A DNA stretch of 21,779 bases. It comes from Bacillota bacterium (lineage in GTDB: Bacteria > Bacillota > Clostridia > Lachnospirales > Lachnospiraceae). Location: positions 1 to 21,779 of the forward strand of contig JAEYRK010000070.1 in assembly GCA_023435645.1 (NCBI GenBank). The letters are read 5' to 3'. Shown here in pieces: positions 7,354 through 15,410 of this stretch (position 1 is the first letter of the stretch; every line of letters starts with the position of its first letter). The notes beneath the pieces were generated by a model. That model saw only the letters and a program-made list of their open reading frames with translations, was not told the origin of the DNA and did no database searches. Position numbers and translations under genes: made by a program.

Positions 7354-9123
7354 TTAAGCATTTTTTGCCATGACCCGGGTGTAGAAGGAATCGATCATCG
7401 CTTTATAATCTTCAAATTTCATAAGCTCATCATTGGCTACGTCATATTTGATAGAAATGATCTTCTCAAAGATGTCTTCCTCCCTCAGAACAGACATCGG
7501 CATATTCATATCAATTAGTTGCTTTGACCTACCATATAGGTACAGGATTGTCTGCATCATTTTCAATTGCTTTTCCATCGGAACAAAGGTATCTGAGGGA
7601 TGATAGGCATTCTGCTGAACAAAGCCCAGACGGATGACCCTGGTGATTTCTAGGACCAGCTTTTGATCGTCCGGTAGTACATCGGAGCCAATCAGCTTTA
7701 CAATCTCATTCAAGCGGCTTTCTTGAGTCAGAAGATTTAGAATCTGGTTACGGCACTCCACAAAATCCTCACCGACATTGGAGATGTACCAGGGCGACAA
7801 ATCGGTGAGATATTCGCTATAGCTGGTCAGCCAATGGATGGCAGGAAAATGTCTTGCATAGGCAAGGGATTTGTCCAAAGCCCAGAAGCAGCGTACAAAA
7901 CGTTTCGTATTCTGAGTAACTGGCTCTGAGAAATCACCACCCTGCGGGGATACCGCTCCGATGATGGTTACACTTCCTTCCGTGCCGTTTAGATTCTGCA
8001 TAAAGCCGGCTCTTTCGTAGAAGGCGGATAATCTGGAGGCCAAATAAGCAGGAAATCCTTCTTCAGCAGGCATCTCCTCAAGACGTCCGGATAATTCACG
8101 GAGTGCCTCTGCCCAACGGGAGGTGGAGTCTGCCATGATCGCCACATGGTAGCCCATATCACGGTAATATTCTGCCAGAGTAATTCCTGTGTAAATGCTG
8201 GCTTCACGGGCTGCTACCGGCATGTTGGAGGTATTCGCTATCAGGGTGGTACGCGCAAGGAGAGGATTACCGGTCTTTGGATCCACCAGCTTACTAAAAT
8301 CCTCCAGTACCTCGGTCATTTCATTTCCCCGTTCACCGCAGCCGATGTATACGATAATATCGGCATCCGACCATTTTGCCAGCTGGTGCTGCGTCATGGT
8401 CTTCCCAGTTCCGAAGCCTCCCGGAATAGCAGCGGTTCCTCCCTTGGCAATCGGAAACAGAGTATCTATGATACGCTGACCGGTGATGAGGGGGCGGTCA
8501 GAGGAGTAACGCTTGCCCACGGGCCGCGGAACACGGATCGGCCAGCGCTGGGTCAAGGTGAGCTCCTTTTCATTACCGGATTTATCCCTTATGGTTACGA
8601 TAGGATCCTGAATGGTATATTGTCCGTTTGGAGCTACCTTTGTAACTACTCCGCTTATGTTAGGTGCTACCATGGATTTATGAATGATCGCAGTAGTCTC
8701 AGGAACCTCAGCGATAATCGTTCCGCCATAGATCATATCTCCGGGCTTCACCTTGAGGGTGACCTCCCAGAGCTTCTCCGTATCCAGGGCATCGACACGG
8801 ACCCCTTTGGAGATGAAGGCACCGGATTGCTTCGCTACCTCAAGGAGAGGGCGTTCAATCCCATCGAAGATATTTCCGATGATTCCGGGAGCTAAGATAA
8901 CTGAGATGGCAGCACCGGTGGATACTACCTCATCCCCGGGACGAAGTCCCGTGGTTTCCTCATAAACCTGGACAGTGGTTCTGTCCTTGGTCAGTCCGAT
9001 GACCTCACCTACCAGCTTATCGGGACCGACCAAAACCATTTCTCCCATCTTAAAGCCCTGATTGCCCTTCACATAGACCACAGGGCCGTTAATTCCATAT
9101 ATAGTTCCAGTTATTATTATCAT
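7354..9123 (-). CDS. ntpA: V/A-type ATPase catalytic subunit A (operon 1)
   Basis: The ATP-hydrolysing or ATP-synthesising subunit, 589 residues, full length for the family. Walker A is GGFGTGKT (235-242, Lys241). The catalytic glutamate lies in GCGERGNE (Glu264), and the Walker B aspartate is Asp332 in ADSTSRWAEA. EEMPAEEGFPAYLASRL (349-365) is the usual A-subunit signature. The non-homologous region before the P-loop is present. Walker A reads GGFG where many A subunits have GPFG, a mild divergence that does not touch catalytic residues. The start at 9123 is supported by AAGGAGA seven bases upstream. It differs at many positions from the second A subunit at 21126, so the two are not a recent duplication. 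Confidence 0.97.
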   Translation of the reverse strand: MIIITGTIYGINGPVVYVKGNQGFKMGEMVLVGPDKLVGEVIGLTKDRTTVQVYEETTGLRPGDEVVSTGAAISVILAPGIIGNIFDGIERPLLEVAKQSGAFISKGVRVDALDTEKLWEVTLKVKPGDMIYGGTIIAEVPETTAIIHKSMVAPNISGVVTKVAPNGQYTIQDPIVTIRDKSGNEKELTLTQRWPIRVPRPVGKRYSSDRPLITGQRIIDTLFPIAKGGTAAIPGGFGTGKTMTQHQLAKWSDADIIVYIGCGERGNEMTEVLEDFSKLVDPKTGNPLLARTTLIANTSNMPVAAREASIYTGITLAEYYRDMGYHVAIMADSTSRWAEALRELSGRLEEMPAEEGFPAYLASRLSAFYERAGFMQNLNGTEGSVTIIGAVSPQGGDFSEPVTQNTKRFVRCFWALDKSLAYARHFPAIHWLTSYSEYLTDLSPWYISNVGEDFVECRNQILNLLTQESRLNEIVKLIGSDVLPDDQKLVLEITRVIRLGFVQQNAYHPSDTFVPMEKQLKMMQTILYLYGRSKQLIDMNMPMSVLREEDIFEKIISIKYDVANDELMKFEDYKAMIDSFYTRVMAKNA

Positions 9124-9172
9124 GGAGAAGTCTCCTTTTTTATATTGTTACACGGTATTCTCTTCCTTGTGG

Positions 9173-9739
9173 TTATAGCTTAAAGGTACTTTTTGTCTCT
9201 GCCAGCTTTGTGAGGAAGGAATGGTCGATCAGTATGGTCCGTGAGGGAATCACGGCACGTATCCCGCCAAAGAAATCCCGGTTGCTTAGGGTCAGCTTAA
9301 GGCCGGTTTTTGCTTCCAGAGAGGGGATTAGGCCCTCATCAGAGGGATTGATGTAGAGAATGATTTCATCCCCCCTGGCAAATTCCTTGGCCTCCTTAAT
9401 TTTTCTGATCAGATATTCCTGATAGGAATCTGTCTTCATATACTCCCGAAGCTTCTGTTCAACCTCCCGAAAGATACTGTCTGTAATCTCAGCGGAGCGT
9501 TCCAATACCCTACGCTTTATATCCAGGGATTCCTTGGACAGCTTGCGGTTCTTCTCACGAATGATATAGTCAACTTCAATACGATAGGTATTTTTGGCTC
9601 TCTTTAAGGCAGACTGATATCGTTCATCCTTGATTTTTTGAAGCGCCTTACTGTATTCTTCAATAATATCAACACTTTGTGCAGTAGCGCTGTCGATTAC
9701 CGAAGTATAAAAATTATCTAGTTTTTCATTTAAGGTCAT
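9173..9739 (-). CDS. ntpE: V/A-type ATPase subunit E (operon 1), peripheral stalk
   Basis: A 188-residue peripheral stalk subunit. The N-terminal half (about 1-100) is a charged, nearly uninterrupted helix rich in K/R/E. The C-terminal globular half has GDEIILYINPSD and FFGGIRAV, where the GG(I/V) turn is characteristic of subunit E. It pairs with subunit G to hold the head against the rotor's torque. GGGAGG precedes the ATG. In operon 1 it sits between F and A, unlike operon 2, where E follows K. Confidence 0.93.
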   Translation of the reverse strand: MTLNEKLDNFYTSVIDSATAQSVDIIEEYSKALQKIKDERYQSALKRAKNTYRIEVDYIIREKNRKLSKESLDIKRRVLERSAEITDSIFREVEQKLREYMKTDSYQEYLIRKIKEAKEFARGDEIILYINPSDEGLIPSLEAKTGLKLTLSNRDFFGGIRAVIPSRTILIDHSFLTKLAETKSTFKL

Positions 9740-9786
9740 AGAATACCTCCCTGCTGCATCCTAGATGCAGCTTCATAAAACCGTTT

Positions 9787-10095
9787 TTATATTTTCACAC
9801 CAATCGCCTCATTGACATAAGAGGTAATAAAATTCGGCTTACGGCCGGTACCATGGCGATCAGGTATCTCAACAATGAGCGGAAGCTTGCGGTTTAATTT
9901 AATATCATCTATGATTTCCGGAAACTGACTGCTCAGCTTCTCAGTAATCAGAATAATTCCTATGGTTTTATCAGCAACCGCTTTATCCAGCTGTTCCTTC
10001 AGATGTTGATTCGAATGAATCACAACACCGTCCACCCCGGCCAGTCGCATGCCGGTATAGGTATCTACATTATCACTGATTAAAAACATTCGCAT
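9787..10095 (-). CDS. ntpF: V/A-type ATPase subunit F (operon 1), rotor
   Basis: A 102-residue subunit that binds the shaft D. It begins MRMFLISDNVDTYTGMRLAG, and the (S/G)D-x-D-T-x-x-G-x-x-L-A-G pattern marks family F. TEKLSSQFPE and LPLIVEIPD follow. A GTG at 10098 is in frame just upstream, but the ATG at 10095 is better spaced (seven bases) from AAAGGAGG, so I chose it. Confidence 0.93.
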   Translation of the reverse strand: MRMFLISDNVDTYTGMRLAGVDGVVIHSNQHLKEQLDKAVADKTIGIILITEKLSSQFPEIIDDIKLNRKLPLIVEIPDRHGTGRKPNFITSYVNEAIGVKI

Positions 10096-10142
10096 CACAA
10101 GGCCTCCTTTCTAGCTGCCAATCGTTTCGCGATTCCATTGGA

Positions 10143-10571
10143 TCAGCCTAATATTGTAAAGGAAACAATTAAGCCATACAAGGCAATACCTTCTGCCAAC
10201 GCAACGAAGATCAGGGCCTTACCCATAATGGAAGAGTCCTCGCTCATGGCTCCGAGGGCAGCAGAAGCTGCGGATGCAACCGCAATACCACCGCCGATAC
10301 AGGATAAACCGGTGGAGAGGGCGGCAGCGATATACCTCCAGCCATCCACAGTATTTACTGCCTCAGCAGCTGCCTGTGTCTCTGCAGCAGAAGCCTTACC
10401 GGTGAACAGTAGAATATCCGCAAGGATTAAAGTGGCAAAGAAGAAAAATACATTGCAACCAAGCGTTGCCTTTAATGTACCCTTCGTTCTCTTTTTGGAT
10501 ATCAGGAAGGAACCAAAGGGAATAACGATACTCAAAATAAGTGCAATAACAATAACAATCTGTGTTTTCAT
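10143..10571 (-). CDS. ntpK: V/A-type ATPase membrane rotor subunit K (operon 1), single-carboxylate type
   Basis: The proteolipid that forms the rotating ring in the membrane, 142 residues. The C-terminal part (about 78-142) is a typical c-subunit hairpin: a glycine-rich helix (STGLSCIGGGIAVASAASA) and a helix with the ion-binding carboxylate Glu127 in LAEGIALYG. The N-terminal part holds two more hydrophobic helices (about 4-24 and 38-56) without a carboxylate. A signal-peptidase-like ASA-AE sits at 60-64. The helix carrying Glu127 lacks the Ser/Thr that follows the carboxylate in Na+ rings, and the partner helix lacks the usual Gln, so H+ coupling is my inference. AGGAGGA precedes the ATG. 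It differs strongly from K of operon 2. Confidence 0.93.
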   Translation of the reverse strand: MKTQIVIVIALILSIVIPFGSFLISKKRTKGTLKATLGCNVFFFFATLILADILLFTGKASAAETQAAAEAVNTVDGWRYIAAALSTGLSCIGGGIAVASAASAALGAMSEDSSIMGKALIFVALAEGIALYGLIVSFTILG

Positions 10572-10607
10572 AATATATCCTCCTAAAATAATATATTTTG
10601 CAATAGG

Positions 10608-12506
10608 CTAATTGTATTTAAAGGGCTTAAATTCTTTCCCTGTTCCCTTATAGAAACGGCTGAACATCTCGTAGTATTCGAGTCTTAATACCTGAATGCC
10701 AACAACCAGACCCTCCATAGCGGCAACAATCAGATTACCCAGGATCAGAACAAGTAGATTTGGGAAGCCCTTCTCGGCTCCCGACAGCAGCATGACAACA
10801 CCCATCATGGCTGCATGGCTTAATGCAAAGGCTCCGACACGGAGGAAGGAGATGGTATTGGTTACGTAGCTTAATAATATTTCAAATAATTCAAAGAAAT
10901 TCTCAACGAAAAACATTCCCTTATGCTCCGGGAAGATGCGCTTTTTCTTCTCAATCATTCTGGTGAGCGGCTCTCGTAGGAAGATAAGGAGCAGCGGTAT
11001 CGCAAAGAAGATAAGCAGAAGAATTGTTGCCGGCAGCGGATGACCGGTGGCCATCAACAGAACACAGGTGATAGCAGCTCCGTAGAAAATGAGACCGGAT
11101 ACTCCGTTGGTATCAAACAGCACCTTACCCATCTTATGTTCTTTAATTCCGTTGATGATATTAATTACCATAGCAATCAAAATCAAAGCAACACCGAAGC
11201 CGACTGAGGTAATCAGTACTGTCATAACATTATGCATCGGTGAAAGCCATAGTGGCTTCAACCAATTCTCAAAACCGAAGACACTCCCATAGAGAAAGCC
11301 GAATATGGTTGAGAATACTCCGGCAAGAGAGATAATGGCTGCCAGAGCCATCTTCTTCCTTTTATATAGGAGGAACCCTCCCAGGGCGATTACTAGTCCC
11401 TGACCGACATCACCGAACATGATTCCGAAGATCAGAGAATAGGTGATTGCAACAAAGGAGGTTGGATCCACCTCGTTATAGGCCGGGAAGCCATACATCT
11501 TCACAAACATCTCAAAGGGCTTGAACATTCGTGGATTCTTGAGCTTTGTCGGAGGCTTCGTTGTGAGGCTTTCCTGACCTTCATCTAAAATGCAGTAAAC
11601 ATCAGCATCTGTTTCAATATCTGCAACAAAAGCCTTAACATCATTCTCCGGAATCCAGCCGCAGAGGATATAAAAGACCTCATCCTTTCCCTTTTCCTTC
11701 GTGCAGGCAGCAAGCTTACGTACATCATAGTTTTTATTAAAAACCGTTAAAGTATTGTGTGCCTCAATCAGCTCCTCCGCTCTTTGACTCAACCGTTCCT
11801 TTATCTGATTTGATATCGCGGTCAGCTCTTGATTGATTTCATTCCGTTTCGCCAGAAAGCTCCGGTAAGCCTCCTCCGGCGTCCCTTCATATTCATCGGG
11901 AAGGAAGAGCCTCTCAAAATGCAAGGATGCATATATTGCATCGATTTTCACGGAGTATGCCGCCGGAACAAAATAAATGCCCCAGACATAATCACTGTCG
12001 CTGTCACATTCAAAGAAAACAGAATTCAGGTTATCGTAAACATACTTTGAAAACTTGTTATAGTGCTCATGTGATATCTTTCCAAAACGGAAATTAATGA
12101 ATTTCAACTCCAGGATCTTATGGATATCATAATCCAGATTCCGAAAGGGCTCAATCTGATGAATCAAATCAGCATAATGAGCTTTTTGCTCCTTCAGGCT
12201 TTTCTTTCGGGTATTCAAATCCTCCAGAAGGGTGAAGGTAGAGGTAATCACCTCGGATGCCTTCTCAGGAGTCATATCAGTAGAAACGTAATCCTTCTTA
12301 TCCAGCTTCTTCATCAATTCTTCCGATTTTCCAAGCAGATCCTTATAGGGATTTATTTCTACAAAAGGCTTTAAATCATGGACAGAGCTAAGTTCGGATA
12401 AGGCGTTTTCCAGGTGTACATGGTATTTACTCAGATACACTCTGACCACTCGGTCAAAATCCCTTTTTGGCCCCGTAATACTAAGGAACTTCATTTTTTC
12501 TATCAA
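10608..12506 (-). CDS. ntpI: V/A-type ATPase subunit I / a (operon 1), stator ion channel
   Basis: The 632-residue membrane stator. The N-terminal half (1 to about 330) is soluble and coiled-coil-rich; the C-terminal half carries the membrane helices from about 345. Signature segments are YSLIFGIMFGDVGQG (356-370), SFLRVGAFALSHA with the essential Arg556, and GIQVLRLEYYEMF with Arg608, which contact the rotor carboxylate. The -LRVGAFALSHA- form is the archaeal/vacuolar-like version, unlike the -YSRLLALGLATG- version in operon 2. The start is a TTG at 12506: GGAGGTG at 12513-12519 lies six bases from it, whereas the first ATG (12494) is 18 bases away. It ends close to ntpK (36 bases). Confidence 0.95.
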   Translation of the reverse strand: MIEKMKFLSITGPKRDFDRVVRVYLSKYHVHLENALSELSSVHDLKPFVEINPYKDLLGKSEELMKKLDKKDYVSTDMTPEKASEVITSTFTLLEDLNTRKKSLKEQKAHYADLIHQIEPFRNLDYDIHKILELKFINFRFGKISHEHYNKFSKYVYDNLNSVFFECDSDSDYVWGIYFVPAAYSVKIDAIYASLHFERLFLPDEYEGTPEEAYRSFLAKRNEINQELTAISNQIKERLSQRAEELIEAHNTLTVFNKNYDVRKLAACTKEKGKDEVFYILCGWIPENDVKAFVADIETDADVYCILDEGQESLTTKPPTKLKNPRMFKPFEMFVKMYGFPAYNEVDPTSFVAITYSLIFGIMFGDVGQGLVIALGGFLLYKRKKMALAAIISLAGVFSTIFGFLYGSVFGFENWLKPLWLSPMHNVMTVLITSVGFGVALILIAMVINIINGIKEHKMGKVLFDTNGVSGLIFYGAAITCVLLMATGHPLPATILLLIFFAIPLLLIFLREPLTRMIEKKKRIFPEHKGMFFVENFFELFEILLSYVTNTISFLRVGAFALSHAAMMGVVMLLSGAEKGFPNLLVLILGNLIVAAMEGLVVGIQVLRLEYYEMFSRFYKGTGKEFKPFKYN

Positions 12507-12512
12507 TCGTTA

Positions 12513-12519
12513 CACCTCC
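12513..12519 (-). promoter_or_regulatory. Ribosome binding site that fixes the TTG start of ntpI (operon 1)
   Basis: GGAGGTG on the minus strand lies six bases upstream of TTG (12506-12504). The next in-frame ATG is too far away to use this site, so the rare start codon is favoured; it could lower the translation rate of the stator subunit. Confidence 0.7.
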
Positions 12520-12524
12520 GGTAT

Positions 12525-13598
12525 CTATTTAAATTCAGACTGATTTAAATGAGCATTTTGTAACCCGTTAAAAATATACTTTAATTTTTCCTTGGGATCT
12601 AGTTTATATCGGATACATTCCAGCGCTGTTGTCAGACGCGCAATTTCTGTTTCCTTCTGGTGGAGATAGAAGTTTACAGCGCTCATGGAGGCAGGATACT
12701 TTGATTTATTGTCTTTATATATTTTATCCATGAGTTTTTGATAAGTATTTTCAATGCTACCCTCGGAAAGAGAAGGTACAAATTCTTTATAGCTGCTTGT
12801 TTTTAGTATAGCGGTATATTCCTCAATGGTTGAGGATTTCACCAATCGAAGGAGCTGATCATTGGTCAGCTTATAATTGATTGGTATAATATAGGACAAC
12901 AAATCAGCGGGATTGATGTCATACATTACCTTTGAACGATAGATCCACATAATATTCAGCATATCAATCTCGGCACCAAGCCTGTTTGTGACTGCCTTCA
13001 ATGTATTGCCGGAAACCAGCTTCCCTTTGATTTTCCACATTCTTTTAAAATAGTAGATATCCAGCTGCATCTCATAATCAAACGGGTTCGTAACGGAGTT
13101 ATTCTGCAGCTTCATGAACAAAGGATAGAACTCCGTATCCTTAAGCTGTCCGATGTATTCCTCCATACTTCTTGAGGAAGCCAAGGCAGTAATATTGATT
13201 TTAGAATGCCGATCAAAAAACTCTTGAAATAAGGAAAGATCATAGGTGGTTTCTTCATTATAAATAAGGTGGATGCAATTTTTTAGAAGGGTTACCTCAT
13301 GTCGCAAAAAAAATAGCGCAAGATCCCTTCGCCCGGCCTGGTTAGCAAACCGGTATATCTTGGCATAATCGTTATAAAAAGCATAGATGAAGATTTTCTC
13401 GGCATCAAAGCGATGCAGCTCATGCTCGTCATATTTTCGAAAGATATCACTATAGCCCGGGTGATGCTTCAAGAATGCTATGAAATCCACGGTTGTTTCC
13501 AGATTGGCCAGCTGTTGATAATCCTCCCTGGTAATCAGTCTGGAATGCATTGCCCTGATTTTTGTATTAATTCCACTATAGGAGAGTAAAGTATCCAT
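12525..13598 (-). CDS. ntpC: V/A-type ATPase subunit C / d (operon 1)
   Basis: A 357-residue AC39-family subunit, which forms the funnel-shaped collar that links the shaft D-F to the membrane ring. Typical traits: a short N-terminal motif (SYSGINTKIRAMHSRLI), a soluble all-helical make-up with many aromatic and charged residues, and a mid-protein WKIKGKL..N / NIMWIYR segment. GGAGGT precedes the ATG. It is placed second in operon 1, right after G, whereas in operon 2 C follows E. It is a little longer than its counterpart at 19760 (322 residues). Confidence 0.9.
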   Translation of the reverse strand: MDTLLSYSGINTKIRAMHSRLITREDYQQLANLETTVDFIAFLKHHPGYSDIFRKYDEHELHRFDAEKIFIYAFYNDYAKIYRFANQAGRRDLALFFLRHEVTLLKNCIHLIYNEETTYDLSLFQEFFDRHSKINITALASSRSMEEYIGQLKDTEFYPLFMKLQNNSVTNPFDYEMQLDIYYFKRMWKIKGKLVSGNTLKAVTNRLGAEIDMLNIMWIYRSKVMYDINPADLLSYIIPINYKLTNDQLLRLVKSSTIEEYTAILKTSSYKEFVPSLSEGSIENTYQKLMDKIYKDNKSKYPASMSAVNFYLHQKETEIARLTTALECIRYKLDPKEKLKYIFNGLQNAHLNQSEFK

Positions 13599-13646
13599 AG
13601 AACCTCCATTATTTTGATGGATTCATATAAAAACAGCTCTTCAGGG

Positions 13647-13958
13647 TCAGGATTGGATGATTTGATCAAAAATCTTTTGAATAAAATCATCGTGACTATT
13701 ACGAAAGAGCACTTCCATATCCTCCAACTGCTTCTCACTCTTAAGAATTAACTGTTCCTTTTCCTGCTCCAGTTCCTTCTCAATCTCTGTCCTGTAATCA
13801 TTTATTTTCTTAGAATTCTCCTCATTGATCTCACGTTCCATCTTAATAAGGTCTTCCTCAAATTCATCATGCATCCGGATCTTATCCTGATTGGCTCGGT
13901 CAATGATCAGCTTTGCCTTTTCTTCTATCTCAAAAATCTTGCCAATTGTTTTTTCCAT
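13647..13958 (-). CDS. ntpG: V/A-type ATPase subunit G/H (operon 1), peripheral stalk coiled coil
   Basis: A 103-residue, highly charged helical protein (KIFEIEEKAKLIIDRA, EKELEQEKEQL). It fits the small peripheral-stalk partner of subunit E by composition, length and position at the head of the operon. Sequence identity within this family is low, so the call leans on context. AAGGAGGA precedes the ATG. As the first gene, it follows the shared regulatory spacer with lacI. Confidence 0.85.
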   Translation of the reverse strand: MEKTIGKIFEIEEKAKLIIDRANQDKIRMHDEFEEDLIKMEREINEENSKKINDYRTEIEKELEQEKEQLILKSEKQLEDMEVLFRNSHDDFIQKIFDQIIQS

Positions 13959-14130
13959 AGGATCCTCCTTGTAATTTCAGCTTTACTATATGTAACCCAT
14001 CTTATACCTTTTTTAAAAAAATACCATAGACATAATTGCTAAAAATAGTTGCACAGGATAACAAATTTTGAGTTATTTAGACGATGAACAGAATGAAAAA
14101 TATACAAATAGTAGGGTATAGATCGTCTTA

Positions 14131-14144
14131 GAAAACGATTAAGC
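14131..14144. promoter_or_regulatory. LacI-type operator-like box A
   Basis: GAAAACGATTAAGC shares 11 of 14 positions with box B and 13 of 14 with box C. The central CG is typical of LacI/GalR operators. It would lie over the predicted transcription start of operon 1 (about 14143), a place where binding would block transcription. Confidence 0.5.
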
Positions 14145-14149
14145 TATTT

Positions 14150-14178
14150 TTTACATAAAAACAAAATAATGCTTGCAA
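14150..14178 (-). promoter_or_regulatory. Candidate promoter of ATPase operon 1
   Basis: On the minus strand TTGCAA (14178-14173), 17 bases, TGTAAA (14155-14150); each hexamer matches 4 of 6. Transcription would start near 14143, leaving a leader of about 185 bases. Other A/T-rich hexamers closer to ntpG could serve instead. Confidence 0.3.
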
Positions 14179-14186
14179 TTATTTCC

Positions 14187-14200
14187 GAAAAGGATTAAGA
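14187..14200. promoter_or_regulatory. LacI-type operator-like box B (degenerate)
   Basis: GAAAAGGATTAAGA is a diverged copy in the same orientation as boxes A and C, with GG in place of the central CG. It sits just upstream of the predicted -35 of operon 1. The weakest of the three. Confidence 0.3.
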
Positions 14201-14323
14201 TATTTCTAGTTACATTTCATTGGTAATGAGAAAAATAACATATTTCGAGTTTTAAAAGTATGATATGAACCATGGATTTTAGTTATTTATTGTAAGAATA
14301 TTTGTAATTTATTAAATTATATG

Positions 14324-14351
14324 TTGAAAATGCTAAATATATGGTTATAGA
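14324..14351 (+). promoter_or_regulatory. Candidate promoter of the LacI-family regulator
   Basis: TTGAAA (14324-14329), 16 bases, TATAGA (14346-14351). Box C begins inside the -10 hexamer, which would suit negative autoregulation. Confidence 0.4.
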
Positions 14352-14363
14352 AAACGTTTAAGC
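14350..14363. promoter_or_regulatory. LacI-type operator-like box C
   Basis: GAAAACGTTTAAGC contains the 8-bp palindrome AAACGTTT with a central CG, the classic core of LacI/GalR-family operators. It overlaps the -10 of the regulator's own promoter. Its centre lies about 219 bp from that of box A, near a whole number of helical turns, so DNA looping between them is conceivable. Confidence 0.55.
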
Positions 14364-14387
14364 CAATGAATGAATTTTGATAAGGTT

Positions 14388-14393
14388 AAGGAG
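14388..14393 (+). promoter_or_regulatory. Ribosome binding site that fixes the GTG start of the LacI regulator
   Basis: AAGGAG lies six bases upstream of GTG (14400-14402). The upstream in-frame ATG at 14370 has no such site. Confidence 0.75.
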
Positions 14394-14399
14394 TTACGC

Positions 14400-15410
14400 G
14401 TGGTTTCAATTAAGGATATTGCAATTAGATGTGGAGTTTCAGTAGCTACAGTCAGCAAAGCATTGAATGACCATAGCGATATCGCTGAGGCTACCAAAGT
14501 GAATATAAAAAGGGCAGCAAAGGAAATGGGATATTATCCGAATTCCTCAGCGAGAGCCTTAAAAACAAACAGAACCTATAATCTTGGGGTATTATTTGTT
14601 GATGAGGCACAGAGTGGTCTGACCCATGAGTATTTTGCCAATGTTCTGGATAGCTTTAAGGTGGAGGCAGAGCGAAACGGATACGACATTACCTTCATTA
14701 ACAAGCATTTGGGTCATAGATCCATGTCCTATTATGAGCATAGCAAATATCGGGGAGTTGACGGTGTAGTCATCGCCTGTATCGATTTTTCCAATCCTGA
14801 TGTAATAGAGCTGATCCATGGGGAGCTTCCTGTGATTACAATTGATCATGTGTTTGATAACAGGACGGCGATCATCTCGGATAATATCAAGGGTATGAGA
14901 GATTTAATCTTCTATATTAATGAAATGGGACACAAAAAAATCGCATTTATCCATGGTGCAGATTCCTCGGTTACAAGAAATCGTATCGGCAGCTTTTATA
15001 AGGCCCTCGGTGAACTGGGAATACAGGTCCCTGATGAGTATGTGAAGAGTGGTATCTATCATGACCCTGCTACTACAGCCAAGCTGACAAAGGAATTGCT
15101 GCGGCTGAAGGACAGACCCACCTGCATTGTTTTTCCTGATGATTTTTCCTGCATCGGCGGAATAAATGCAATTAAGGAGATGGGCCTTCGGGTACCTGAG
15201 GATATCTCGGTGGCCGGCTATGACGGAATTATATTATCACAGGTGTTGGATCCCAAGCTTACGACGCTTCAACAGAATACGAAGCTATTAGGCAAAAGTG
15301 CAGCAGAGAAGCTAATTGCTTTGATAGAGAATCCCAAAGCCGCTGTGATTGAGAGGGTAGTGGTGGAAGGGAAGGTGTTACACGGAAATTCAGTCAGAAG
15401 AATTCCTTAG
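14400..15410 (+). CDS. LacI/GalR-family transcriptional regulator
   Basis: A DNA-binding regulator of 336 residues, standard length. With the GTG start it begins MVSIKDIAIRCGVSVATVSK, the canonical LacI helix-turn-helix at the extreme N-terminus. The hinge helix region (about 48-56, NSSARALKT) inserts in the minor groove of operators with a central CG. The rest is a periplasmic-binding-protein-like effector domain (NLGVLFVDEA, YRGVDGVVIA, ISVAGYDG near the C-terminus), so a small ligand, often a sugar, should control it. The frame is open upstream to an ATG at 14370, but ten extra residues before VSIKDIA would be atypical. It lies between two divergent ATPase operons, with operator-like boxes in the spacer towards operon 1. 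An unrelated regulon is possible, since no sugar genes are nearby. The ligand cannot be predicted. Confidence 0.93.
   Translation: MVSIKDIAIRCGVSVATVSKALNDHSDIAEATKVNIKRAAKEMGYYPNSSARALKTNRTYNLGVLFVDEAQSGLTHEYFANVLDSFKVEAERNGYDITFINKHLGHRSMSYYEHSKYRGVDGVVIACIDFSNPDVIELIHGELPVITIDHVFDNRTAIISDNIKGMRDLIFYINEMGHKKIAFIHGADSSVTRNRIGSFYKALGELGIQVPDEYVKSGIYHDPATTAKLTKELLRLKDRPTCIVFPDDFSCIGGINAIKEMGLRVPEDISVAGYDGIILSQVLDPKLTTLQQNTKLLGKSAAEKLIALIENPKAAVIERVVVEGKVLHGNSVRRIP

Larger units (their letters stand above)
13959..14399. other. A/T-rich divergent regulatory spacer between ATPase operon 1 and the LacI regulator
   Basis: No gene is seen in these 441 bases. They hold the ribosome binding sites of both flanking genes, candidate divergent promoters, three similar operator-like boxes and an inverted repeat AGACGAT/ATCGTCT (14079-14085 and 14122-14128). 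The strong A/T bias and long A and T tracts suggest intrinsic curvature. Confidence 0.7.

Noticed and set aside
14131..14363. CcpA catabolite-response (cre) sites
   Set aside because: The boxes share the central CG but lack the flanking TG...CA of cre, and the three copies agree better with each other than with cre. The locally encoded LacI protein is the simpler candidate.
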